Shown here: positions 11,801 through 22,057 of the stretch, one piece after another
How positions within the stretch are numbered: the first letter of the stretch is position 1
Layout of the letters: each line of letters opens with the position of its first letter
Assembly (NCBI GenBank): GCA_027604685.1
Contig: JADHYX010000206.1
Location: 9,530-38,018, forward strand
DNA length: 28,489 nt
Reading direction: 5' to 3'
From: Lobulomyces angularis
Taxonomy: Eukaryota; Chytridiomycota; Chytridiomycetes; Lobulomycetales; Lobulomycetaceae
Translations under genes and position numbers: made by a program
The notes under the pieces: generated by a model
What the model saw: only the letters and a program-made list of their open reading frames with translations
What the model was told of the DNA's origin: nothing
The model's database searches: none

Positions 11801-14800
11801 CAGACTTTTTTCCAGACCCCTTAAATTTTCCGATAACTGTTCAGTTTCATCGTTTGATTCCAAGAGCTCTTTCCTTACATCTTCTAAAGAGGCTAAGTCA
11901 GCTAACTTTACTGAATCATAAAAACTTTTTTTTATTTTTTTCAATTCTTCGCTAAGAACATCACTAAATTGCATTAATACAATATACAAATTAATTCATA
12001 CTTCTCAAGTTTTAAATTTTTAATAGCTTCGAACTGATTTGAAATGGTTGTACTTAATTCCAATCCCTTTGATTTTTCTATCCCTAATTCCTTCGAGTGC
12101 ACTACCATTTTCTCTTCTAGCAAACTTAACTCCTCAAGCCTACAATTGTTCATTAGTAAGAAAATTTTTGTGTGTTAAATTAATTACTTATCAGATATGA
12201 TCATTTCCTGCTGAGAAATCTTCGATACCAAACTATGCTCCTTTTTATCATATAAATTACAAAGATTTTTTAAATTATCTTCTAATTCCTTAATTTTATC
12301 ATCAGAAGCAGAAATTTTATTTGTAAGATCGTCTATGAGACTAAAGCAAAAATAAATATATCCAAAGTCTCAAATGAAGAACTTACTACTGATGTTGAAC
12401 TACATTACAATTCCGATTAATGTCTTCCACGGTTAAAGTACATTTACGAGGATGACTTTCCCATTCATAATTTTTAAGTTCTACGGACACTTCTGTTGCG
12501 TTCGAATTCAGAAGATTCTTTTCCGATTTTTTTAAAAGGTTTTCCTCATTAATTTCAAATTTTTCCCATTTGTTTCTAATTAACAAAAAGTCTTCTTCCA
12601 ATTTTGCTTTTTGAATTTTCGACATTTTTAAAGTTTCAACATTTTTTTTCTCTATTTCTTCAAGTTTCATGATTTTATTCTTTGCAGTACTAATATTGCT
12701 CTCACTAAAATACACATAAATGTTTTTAAAATTTAATAAAAAACACCTACTTTAGTGAATTTAACAGTTTAAAAGCCTCATTTTCTTTAAGCAACTGAGA
12801 CTTGATACTATCAGCTTCTCGGATAAATAATGCAAACTCTTGTTCTGTCGAACCTTTTTGGGTATTAACATGATCAACTGCGGCTTTTAATTCAAAAATC
12901 TCAGTAGTACTTAAATATTAAAAAATGTTAATATAAGAAACTTAGAAAGTGTATTTACTATTGCTCTTTGAGTTTCTTCAAATTCTCTTCCTTTATAAGC
13001 AAGTTATGTTTTTGAATATCTAGTTGTTCATTTTTTAACATAATCAAATCCTCTAGTTCTTCAATTTTTGATTGAAAGACACAATTTTGATTTTGTAGCA
13101 GTTTTTCAGAAGATTTTCTAATTATATGTATTAAAATTAAATAAAAATGACCATACTGTCTAGAATGTAGCACTGCATAATCCTCGGATGTACTCCTCAA
13201 ATCACCTTCTGCAATATTTCTTAGTCTAATTTCTTCCGCAAGGAGCTGCTCCAACTTAATCACTTGCTCTTTTTGCGTCATTAAATCTTGAGAAGATTGT
13301 ATAAACCTTACACCACTTTTGCAAAGTTGCATTTTACATTCATCCGAGGAAACACACAAACTGGTATTTTCCGAAATCAGTGTTTTCACCAGCTCCTTCA
13401 CAATGGCTGTGGAAAACGAACTAAAAAATTTAAAATTAAAAAATTTCTATCAAAATTTACTTTAAATTGGAGTTTCTTCCAAAATAGGTATCCAAAATTG
13501 ACGCTAAGTCTATTAAAATCATTTTAATTTCATCTGAAGTACTGTTGTTGTCTTCCAATATCCTAGAACCAACTTCAGAAAAATTGTATACTGATGATAT
13601 AGAGTTTCTGTAGTCTACTTCAAGGTAAAAAGAAAACACAAGCTGGTAATCTACAAACAGTTGATTATAAGCAATGTTGATGTCATCTTCCGTTTGAACT
13701 AATTTACTACTAGACAGCGTAAAATTCTGCTCTTGTGGTATATGATTAAGCTGGTTATCAATCCTACGCTTCGGTGACAATGGAGGTGAAAATTTAATGC
13801 CTAAAAAGATAAAATTAAACTAATCATAGGTAATTAATATACCAGGAAAGCCCCTTAATGTCTTAATTTCATTATGTAAACAAAAATTTTTATTTTCAAG
13901 ACTTCTAACTTTCTCCATTAGAGTATCCTGCAACTGGGTCATTGCATCATCATGATTATTTTTAAACTCATCAAAGTGTGTTAGAAGCAAGCAGTGTTCA
14001 AGATAGAGCTGATCATATAAAAGAAAATTTTCGGTTGGTTGCGCATTTGTAAGGTCTGCGGGAAAAGAGTTTTTGTAAAATTTAAAAAATTCAATTTTTC
14101 TTAACTCACCAACATTTTTAAAACGTAAGTAGGCAATCTCATTTTGCAAACGTTCATTATCTTTAATGACATTCTTTAGTTGCGTTGCTACTTCGCCATG
14201 CAAAATTTTAAGGTTTTCATACTTTGAACGAACCGAAGCAAAATCTAAACTAATCTGAGAGTTATTATAATCCATTTTTTCAAGTGCTTGCATTTCTTGT
14301 CGCACTAAATATAATAAAAAAATTCAGTATTTTTGTTTGAAGTGACATACAGCTATGATAAGACATGTAAAGATGCAAATCTAACATAGTTTGCTGGCAA
14401 CCCACGTTATAACAATAAGTGATTTCCCCGTTTTCTTCAAAAGGTTGCACCAACTGCTTTGAAGTACCTAAAATCAAATTACTATTGCAGTTAACATACT
14501 GGGTTTCATTAAATTCTAAAAAGTAAGACATCCATAAGTGGAAGTCTAAAGTTGCTTGCTCCTTAGCAGCATCATAATCCACGATATTTTGTAAAGACGG
14601 ATGACTATTATCTCCATACGATAACAGCAAATGATAGTCAAGTAGTAATTGATCAAATTTTTCATGACTAACAAATGCACTTGTAGAAGCACTTTCGGTT
14701 AATAAATTAAGAGTGGATTCTAACTGGGAAACAGTAGAACTTTTTTCTTTAAGATTTTCCATGCATGAATGCACACCAACATCATGATAATACATAGAAT

Positions 14801-17800
14801 AAGACTTTTCCAATACCTCACCGGGTGCTAATTCATAAGATAATCGTAAATGCTCATCTAAGACATGCTGATTAAAAAGAATCGTAACATCGTTAAGCTC
14901 GGATGCAGCGCGATTTGCAGTCTTGATGTAATAGTCTAACGGAGATTTTAACAACGGATTAATGTTTGGAAAGGTAGGAAAATCAAAAATGCCATTATAA
15001 AGATATCTTAAATTATCAGGTATATTAAATAGTTCATCTGAAAATTCGTTTGTTGCTCCAAAGTCATTTTTATAGGCGTGGTGTTTCAAAAATTCCAATA
15101 AATTTAACGCTATACTAAACGTAGGAACGTTGTTGTCCGGAGAAAGTAAAAAAGAAGAATGTTCTAAATCTAAGAAAGAGAAATTAACGAAAAAACAGCT
15201 ATTTCATTAATACCATTATTCAGCGAAAAAATGTCATCATAATATGATATAACGTAATGAAAATCCAAAATTAATTGCTCATACTTTGAAGAATCCATCA
15301 GCGAACTTAAAATTTCTTTTATTGCTGGAATTAGATTGTCTTCCCCAATTTCTACTGTTGGTTCAACAGTTGGCGCAATGTTCCTATAAAGTGCCCAGAA
15401 TTTGTCACAAACTTCCTGATACTGAATTTCCATTAAAATTTTCCTTTTTTCGATGTCGAAAAAACTACTCTCATTTTTAATGTCGGTGTTTAAACCGTGG
15501 TCGATTTCCTCATAATCAACCATCCTTTCATAAAGCATAACATTTTTACCACCAGGTTCCTCTTTAATATAACCGACTGCAGAGACAATAAAAATCTTAT
15601 TCTAAAAAATTAGAGAAATGTAGCTATGTATTTACCTCCAAAAAGTGGATGAACGAAAAAAAATCATGCATGTCAAAAGTAGTATTATTCAAAAGGGCAT
15701 TTACTAACAGTTTCTGTTTCTTATTACTCTCGCACGAATCTTCAATGAATTGCAAATTTGTCATTGCTTTTTCAACAAAATTCTTCAATATAAAGCTGGA
15801 ATGAATTTCTTTTTTTAATATTTCAATAGTCTCTATTAACATGGTATAGTGTTGGCTCCTCAAAGTATCGAAATCGCTGATAAGAGAAATTATTTGAGAT
15901 TTTAGCTTGTCATTTACACGTAATACTTCATTTTGACATGAAGCATAATTTTTTAGATTGACCTCAATAATGGATAATTCTTTCTGAAGAGAATTAATTA
16001 AATTGTCTTTTTCAACAATCTCTTCCCTAAGCTGAGCAATTTCTTCACACACAATATCGTAAGTTTCAAAATCTACATGAAATTCAGTAGGTGTAAAAAA
16101 CCTATTGGATGTAGCGGAAATTGCGGAAAGTGGACCAATGGAATGAGATCCCGGAGATAAGGGAGCTATTGAAAGTGAGTAAGACCCTTTATCAGGTAAC
16201 GTATTACTTTGAACAAAGTTGCCTTTAGCAAAAAATGACAATTTATCTTTAGCATCTTCTATCTCATAAGAAAATCTTAAATGGCAATCTAAAACGTACT
16301 GATCGAACTTAATTTGTAATTCAGTGTACATTTTTTCCAACTCATTGAATTCTTTACAACAGCGGTAACTTTCATAGTCAAAAGAAGCCCTTAAATGATC
16401 GTTCAAAATAAAAGAATCGAAGCTAACATTTAAAAGATCATAATTGCATTGCAGATCATTTAATTTGCTTTTTAAAAAGAAATCTTCACTTTGATAGGAT
16501 GCTCGCAAGTGATCGTCCAAAATAAAAGAATCAAACTTCGTGGATAGTTCGTTGAATTTTTTTTCAAGTTCTTCAAAACAGCGATTCTCTCCCGTTTTGT
16601 ATACACATCTAGATTCAATTTCAAATAATTTATTTTCTAAATCGCTTTTTTCCTTAACTTTTGATTTTATCTCGTATGTTGCAATGATATCATTTAACCT
16701 CTTAATTTCTAACTTCAACAACTTGTAGGTTTCATCAGTTGTACTTCTATCCAAATAACATTTTGTAGAAGGCACTTTTACTCTATTAGAATTATCATCT
16801 ACTTTGATAATGTTCTCGACAAGCTTTACTCTTTCTCTTAAAGAAAAATTTTCAGCTTTCAAGTGAAGTAATTTTTCATTAATGTCTTCATTTGAATTGG
16901 AAGTAGTAGTATATGTTGAGTTTTCCACGCATTTTTTTAATTCTGCAATTTGATTTTGCTTATTTTTAATGTATTCAGATATAGTAGAAATTTTTACAGT
17001 AGCCAATCTCATAGTGTCTGGTAAATTCGATGTTACTGCCGGTGCATTGTTGTTTTTTACTCCCTCTGGTGAATCTATCCATGTTCCAAAAATATCTGAA
17101 AAATTAAATGAGGTTTTGGTTTCCATCGCTGAAATTTGATCCTCCTCGCAACTAAAGTTTTTTCCTATGCCAAAAGTGAACTTCAAACGATCATCAAAGG
17201 ATGACTGTGGCTCATAAAAAATGTTTAGTTGACTTCCCCGTGCGGAAATATTTCGATTCAATAAAATCACATCAACAGCCTCACTACAAGGTTTCAAGGA
17301 TGGGGTACAGCCTACTAATGAATTAGTTACAATGAGGCTTTCCTCTATTTTGTCACTCTCCGCTGAAATCCAATCACAGGTCCTTTGATATATACTACCA
17401 ACAGTGCTTTCTAATTTAGCTAATTTGGATATTATAACTTCAGTCGAAAGGTCATTTTCATTTTCGGCATTCAAAACGAAATTTTCTAACAACCTTTCTG
17501 ATATCACAAGACGACTATTTAACATCATTGTAAAATTATCATTCAATTTCGTATCAAGTTTTTCAAATTTTAACTGTTTTAACAGATTAATAAAGTTAGT
17601 AAAATATTTTGCAATTGTTTCACTATTTAAACTGTTGGTTTCATTACATTCGTTCAAATTTACAGACTCCAAAAAAATTTCACCTTCTGAAAGTATTTTA
17701 ATGAAAGACGTACAATTTAAACCAATGTCCTCCTTTAAAGATATAATTTGCGATTGATATCCTAACTCAGACTGTCGCAGTTGATCAAGTAACAATTTTT

Positions 17801-18941
17801 TATCGTAAAATAAATTATTATTTTCTAATTTAAGGCATGTTAATACTTCAATAGCCTTCTGCAGATAATTGGATAGTTCTAATGTATGCTCTTTTAAAAT
17901 TTGATTAACCTCAGAGATTGATTTCAAACTATTTTCATTAAATAACGCCAAGGTATTTGTTTGTTTTAAAAATTTTTTTTGATGTTCTTCATTTAGTTTC
18001 ATGTAATTGCTTGTCTATTAATAACTAATCAGAAAACATGCATAAAAAACTTATACCTCAATAACTGTTACCTCCAGCTTTTTAGTTAATACTTTGTTTG
18101 TTGACTCCAATTTATTCATCGAACTTTTCAAATCCAACACTGTGCCCTGCACAACATTTAACTTTCATTAAAAAAAAAATAACATATAAAAATTTTTCTT
18201 CAATTTAATTATACTTGTTCAGACAAATCATCAATGACGTTTTCAGAAACTTGATTAATTTTATCCAAATTTTGAATTTCTGACTTTAAGTCGACAATCT
18301 GCATCTCCATATGGCTTATATTTTCGTCTTTAGCTTGACAAAATTTGCATTTTTCCGAATTTGTTTTTAATTTAGATATTTCATTTTCCAGATTTTTACA
18401 TTTTAATTCATTAAATGTTAAGCTTTTGAAAGTCCTTTCCAAATCCTCTTGAGACAATTTTAAATTGACTTCATTCCTTTTATTTTCCTTTTCGGCTTCA
18501 AAAATTTTTTTATCTCGAAGCAAAATTTCTCTCTCATACAGTGATTTTTCACTAACCGCTTTTTCCAACTCAGATTTTAAATAGAATATTTCGTTATCTT
18601 TTTTTTCAACTTCAATTTTTTTTTCACTTAAATTTTGTTTTAACGTTAGATTTATAGGAAATGTCGAAAATGGATCATATCTAAAAAAAGAAATTTATGA
18701 AAAAAAATTAACATCACATCAAATACTTTAGGGAAGATAACTTTTGATTTGATATATCCAATAATTTTTTAGTTTCAATTAAAGTTTGGTTTACTCTTGC
18801 TGAGTTGAAAACTTCATAGTTTAATTTTTGGTTTAAGGAATTATTTTCCTTAATTACATCTGCCAAAAGCTGCTTTATGGAATTAGTCTCAAATTTAATA
18901 GGATTTGGAATGGAAGATGCCAGGAACTTTTCCAAATCCAT
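5856..18941 (-). CDS. Giant repeat-bearing coiled-coil protein, unknown family
   Basis: I do not recognise this gene. 33 exons join into one open frame of 3,893 codons plus stop. Exons, 5' to 3': 18941-18727, 18680-18215, 18146-18057, 18014-15636, 15601-15214, 15169-14351, 14304-14110, 14055-13843, 13800-13461, 13420-13157, 13117-12959, 12909-12751, 12704-12387, 12340-12188, 12139-12002, 11963-11592, 11548-11165, 11119-10949, 10902-10597, 10549-10196, 10150-9971, 9931-9794, 9754-9641, 9597-9427, 9388-9218, 9176-8796, 8757-8590, 8554-8384, 8335-7576, 7530-7177, 7122-6162, 6125-5985, 5944-5856. The start is the first ATG (MDLEKFLASS); a 3' splice acceptor lies just upstream, so a 5' UTR intron is possible. 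Most of the protein is Glu/Lys/Leu-rich coiled coil. Residues about 750-1650 carry an LDxHLxxSY motif, about 1590 and 3500 have proline-directed SP sites in disordered linkers, and about 3710-3855 carry a second repeat. No motor, kinase, GRIP or transmembrane segment is visible. A scaffold role is inference. Confidence 0.88.
6022..6483 (-). repeat. Four copies of a 19-residue C-terminal repeat
   Basis: In exons 31-32 of the giant gene, cores lie at 6483-6427 (RQASKSSLEGTVSTLESFY), 6345-6289 (RNETEKSISTTADTLKNLY), 6246-6190 (KLATKNSIFETAKTLESLY) and 6078-6022 (RNETRNSILKTVDTIENLY). The consensus is RN-x-T-x-x-SI-x-x-T-x-x-T-L-E-x-LY, spaced 46, 33 and 44 residues apart, with acidic spacers. 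It has no resemblance to the LDxHLxxSY motif. The function is unknown. Confidence 0.85.
8796..9754 (-). repeat. Tandemly duplicated coiled-coil exons 23-26
   Basis: Exons 9754-9641, 9597-9427, 9388-9218 and 9176-8796 start alike after a split Lys/Arg codon: AVIEKLESTILKLKEKH, TVIQNLEKSRVTLSEKC, DLIQNMEEDMRTLTRKH and IFIKKLENVTVTLTEQN. Exons 24, 25 and 26 then share an E-K-(V/M)-x-(I/V)-E-(E/K)-LL block, and exons 24 and 25 both end in EI(S/A)EK and are both 171 nt. Exon 21 (10150-9971) begins with the related DLIENLTKSLKTLSSEN. All flanking introns are phase 2, so each exon can be duplicated without a frame shift. Confidence 0.75.
13625..15283 (-). repeat. Seven dispersed copies of the LDxHLxxSY motif
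   Basis: Further copies of the same motif lie in exons 5, 6, 8 and 9: 15283-15239 (YEQLILDFHYVISYY), 14876-14832 (FNQHVLDEHLRLSYE), 14657-14613 (FDQLLLDYHLLLSYG), 14564-14520 (EQATLDFHLWMSYF), 14399-14355 (QQTMLDLHLYMSYH), 14017-13973 (YDQLYLEHCLLLTHF) and 13669-13625 (YNQLFVDYQLVFSFY). Conservation falls towards the C-terminal side: D becomes E, and H is lost from the last copy. Spacing is irregular (31, 55 and 73 residues between the four exon 6 copies). Confidence 0.8.
16263..16535 (-). repeat. Three tandem 38-residue LDxHLRxSY repeats (protein level)
   Basis: Inside exon 4 of the giant gene, three copies of a 15-residue core lie at 16535-16491 (FDSFILDDHLRASYQ), 16421-16377 (FDSFILNDHLRASFD) and 16307-16263 (FDQYVLDCHLRFSYE), residues about 751, 789 and 827. 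The spacing is exactly 114 nt (38 residues) both times. The 23-residue spacers are coiled-coil-like; those before copies 1 and 3 end in NELSTK and TELQIK after an ELEK motif. The match is strong in protein; codons differ between copies, so the duplication is old. Confidence 0.9.
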
Positions 18942-19299
18942 TTTGTTGACTAAAGAAAACACCAAAATTTTTTTTTCTTGCACTTAAAAAATAAAAATGC
19001 AAACAAAATCAAAATTAGAAAAATGAGTATTTGTTAAATGTCATCAAATTATTGTCGGTGTGGATTTAAAATTATTGTTTCAAATATAGAAACAAACCTT
19101 TTTTTTTGGTTATAAAACGAAGAATATTTTAAAATATTTCTCGACTAGCTTAAGTTAAAATTTCCAAACAGAGCAATTAAAAAAATTTTCGGATGAAAAA
19201 TCAAACCGCTGATAATTCACCCTGTATTTTTTATGTTAAAATTCAATTATAAATTTTTCTATATCAACTTATTTAACTCTACAATGTTTTAACAAAAAG
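18942..19299. promoter_or_regulatory. Presumed promoter and 5' UTR of the giant gene
   Basis: No gene is seen in these 358 bases. They lie upstream of the giant gene's ATG and downstream of the nucleotidyltransferase stop, all on the minus strand. A pyrimidine-rich tract ending TTTCTTTAG sits a few bases before the ATG on the minus strand and looks like a 3' splice site, suggesting a 5' UTR intron; no convincing donor could be fixed. A 16-bp perfect AT palindrome is at 19123-19138. Confidence 0.4.
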
Positions 19300-20379
19300 T
19301 TAGGCACTTGCGTTTTTCATGTAAGCGTCAGCCTCACAGTAACTTTTCAGTCCTCCAATATCTAATCTACCACTAATTTCTAAGGTATACACTGGAAATT
19401 TATCAACTAACCAAGTAAAAAACTTTCCTGAAGCGTCAAATTCTTTCAACTCTTCCTTTAACAATTTCTTTTCATCCATAAATATATTTAAATATTTTAA
19501 ACAATTCCAAGGTAGATAATAAAAGCAAGGAACCGCCAATCTTGACCTAGTAAAATTCAGCAAGTACTTAAAAATGCTTATAAAAAAAATTATATTTTAC
19601 TTTGTGAGTTCAGGTCCTGGCTTTTCCATTAATTTCGTAACTCGATAGCATACTTTACCGTTGGATTTTACAGTATCTTTGTGGTCTATTTCAATAATTC
19701 CCATTTTATTTGTATCTTCATCCGTTACATTAACACATGTTACCAATACTCCCTTTACATCATTCTTAAAAATGGGATTAAAAGGTTGCAAAATATTTCC
19801 ACGTTAATATGTTATAAACTTAAGGTTTACTTTATTGTAGGCAAAAAAATAAAACATACCTTAATTTTTAAAAACTGGTCTAAACTAAAATCCTTTAAAA
19901 ACAAAGTATCCCCAGCTATAATTAAGCAATCTCTTTGTAGAGATATAAAGTTGAACTTTTCCACCGCCAATTCCAAATCTGCAACCGCTCCTAATCTATC
20001 ATCATTACTTGTACTTTTGTCATTTAACAATTGATTTTCATTGATTTCAAACATTTTTGACCAATTTTTAAAAGTTTCGTAAAATTTGTCATTGGTTATC
20101 AAATGTGACTGTATGGATGGATTTTGCAAAAGCTTCATCCAATGGGATAAAAGTGGTATCTCATTCAAAGGCAATAAGGCTTTTGGAAGCCCTAAAAGGT
20201 TATTTTTTGTCCCATCGTTCACTAAGTCTCGCTCTAAAATGGTTATAAAATTACATTTTAGTTTTCTTTTGCACAAAATATTTTTTCAAAAGAAAATAAT
20301 AATCAAAACTGCACTATAGACCTAATCGCGTGCCATAACCGGCTACTAGGAATAAAACAGAGACTAAATTTGATTCCAT
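19300..20379 (-). CDS. Sugar-nucleotide-type nucleotidyltransferase (NTP_transferase fold)
   Basis: Predicted to transfer a nucleotidyl group from an NTP, probably to a sugar phosphate. The exact substrate cannot be read from sequence. Four exons (20379-20322, 20233-19860, 19764-19601, 19546-19300) join to 280 aa, a usual size for a stand-alone Rossmann-like domain. The nucleotide-binding signature GYGTRLE is at residues 14-20 (interrupted by the first intron after the Leu codon). GLPKALLPL follows at 34-42, with the expected Lys37. A GDT metal-binding motif is at 127-129. Later hallmarks are LMEKPGPELTKSRLAVPCFY and GRLDIGGLKSY. The family is common in bacteria and scattered in eukaryotes. 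The acceptor of exon 3 (19764) is the only one that avoids an in-frame TAA. Its neighbours give no pathway clue. Confidence 0.82.
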
Positions 20380-20649
20380 TTTTTTTTAAACCTTTTCTTT
20401 AAACTTTTTTTTTATGTGGTTTTACAAGAAATAAGGAAATCATATTTCCAAATGACAGTATTATAATCAGCTGTTACTTGAAGAAAATGTGATAGAAGTA
20501 TGTAGTCTATTTTCTTCAATAATAATCTAAATTGGTGAATAAACATTACAATATTTCTTTTTGCATTCTTGTAGTCTATAATTTTCTTTTTTTTATGCAA
20601 TAGTTAAACTGTAAGCTGCAATATAAATAAAGTTTGAGTCAAAAATTTT
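20380..20649. promoter_or_regulatory. Spacer, presumed nucleotidyltransferase promoter
   Basis: These 270 bases separate the stop of the membrane-protein gene from the ATG of the nucleotidyltransferase gene, both minus strand. No gene or clear motif is seen; short poly-T tracts occur near both ends. Confidence 0.35.
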
Positions 20650-21624
20650 TTATTTTTTCTCAGGTATTGGGTTCATATTATTATTCTCTTCATCGGTTTT
20701 CACAATTGGTGTCTCGTTCAGAGTAGTTGTGGACTTTAAATTTGGTGCTTCATTTAATAAGGTTTTCCGAAATTTATTGATTTTAGTCTGCTTTTCTAAA
20801 TCAGTTACATGATTGTTTAATGGTCTTTTTGCCAACTTTTTGGTCATTTCCTCTTTGTTAAATACCTTCGTCTTCTTAAACTGGCCATTGCTGCCTACAT
20901 TAACTTTATTTAAGGCTGCTTTCCGCTTTTCTTCTTCGATTTTTTTTTTTCTTTCTATCTCATTTAGTCTATCCAACTCCTGTTGCCTTGCTTTCACCTA
21001 AAAATATAGAGGATTAGAATTAACTATAGAAAATAAAAAAATTGAACCACATTCATAATTGCTTCATCTACATGATTATCATAGTTTTCAATAAAATGAG
21101 GTTGAATTGATTCTAAAGTGTGAGCATTAGATACTCCAACATTCTTCTTTCTAAGAATTTTCTTTTTTTTATTTTCTCTCAACTTGTTTTTATCAAAAAA
21201 GAAGATAAAATATATTACTGCAACACTAAAAAAAAAAAAATAAAATTAACTTTGAAAAAAATCAGTAGTAAAACAAAATATATTTAGTTTCTTACATAAG
21301 TAGCAAAGCAACTATTCCAATTATAACCCATGCTAAAAGTGGAATATTCAAGTATTTTAACTCAAGAGAATTTTGTTCGTTGCCAGAATTTACTGGAGTA
21401 GGAGTCAGAATTACCGGAATAATTGAAGTTGTGGAGGATATAGAAGTTGAAATATTAAAAATTGTAGAGTTGCCAGAAAAGGAATCATTTGAACTCAAAG
21501 GAGTGGTAGTGACTTGAAGCGAACTAAGGGAAGAGGTACGAGATGCCGTTGAAGAATTGAAAGAAGATTTGCTCAGAGTTGTAGTAGAGAAGATTGTAGC
21601 AAAAGAAGAATTTGTTGAGGACAT
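20650..21624 (-). CDS. Ser/Thr-rich single-pass membrane protein, unknown
   Basis: Not recognised. Three exons (21624-21296, 21225-21048, 20997-20650) join to 284 aa. Residues 1 to about 85 are very rich in Ser and Thr, the kind of sequence that is heavily O-glycosylated in fungal surface proteins. One hydrophobic segment follows at about 94-120 (IPLLAWVIIGIVALLL, continuing into exon 2). A Lys/Arg cluster comes next, and the rest is a charged, partly helical tail with an E/K-rich stretch near 175-205. The positive charges just after the membrane segment suggest a cytosolic tail and an outside N terminus. There is no cleavable signal peptide, so topology depends on the single segment. The layout resembles fungal cell-surface stress sensors (Mid2/Wsc type), but there is no sequence evidence for that family. 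Head-to-head with the TBC1D32 gene. Confidence 0.75.
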
Positions 21625-22057
21625 TATAATGTCCTTTCAAGATACTTTCAAAATACAACCAAAGTTACTTCTATTTTTTTTTTTTTTTTTACTGCCACTT
21701 TGAATGAGTCTTCCTTTTTTCAGGAAAATTTTCATCTAGGATTATTGACTCTTTGTCCAATTTTTGCAACATAAACTATACAGTGGATCGAGAGTTTGTT
21801 TTATCATAGTTTAACAGCAGAGGTGGTGTGCGATTGCTAAGTAGGCAATTCCAACAAATAAAGTATGAAAGCCATTAAAATTGATCATATTAATTTAATA
21901 ATGATCCGCTACTTTCAGTATTTTTACATGTTTTACTACGATTCCATCTCAATTTTGAATGAATTGGCTGTATTCTTGTGAAGAAGAAAAATGAAAATTT
22001 CTCATATTTTTGTATTCTAGTTTTCTAAACGTCGGAGTTTTAAATTTTCTCAATTAA
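21625..22057. promoter_or_regulatory. Divergent promoter region with poly(dT) tract
   Basis: A 433-bp gap between two head-to-head start codons (21624 minus, 22058 plus). A T17 tract at 21674-21690 lies about 50 bp from the minus-strand ATG and could exclude nucleosomes. No TATA box can be told apart from the AT-rich background. No RNA gene is seen. Confidence 0.5.

Noticed and set aside
17404..17757. 117-codon plus-strand ORF
   Set aside because: Antisense to the 2.4-kb exon 4 of the giant gene; composition is typical of reverse-strand coiled-coil sequence.
8336..18941. Many separate small coiled-coil genes instead of one
   Set aside because: The apparent starts of most of the pieces are not ATG, and every piece joins its neighbours through GT-AG introns with matching phase.
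18727..18983. Start of the giant protein at 18983
   Set aside because: That codon is GTG and lies upstream of a probable 3' splice site; the first in-frame ATG is at 18941.
19123..19138. 16-bp perfect palindrome (AATATTTTAAAATATT)
   Set aside because: Made only of A and T in very AT-rich sequence; palindromes like this are expected by chance.
20412..20600. 62-codon minus-strand ORF upstream of the nucleotidyltransferase
   Set aside because: Low-complexity Lys/Ile/Phe composition, no splice connection and no similarity recognised; likely chance in AT-rich DNA.
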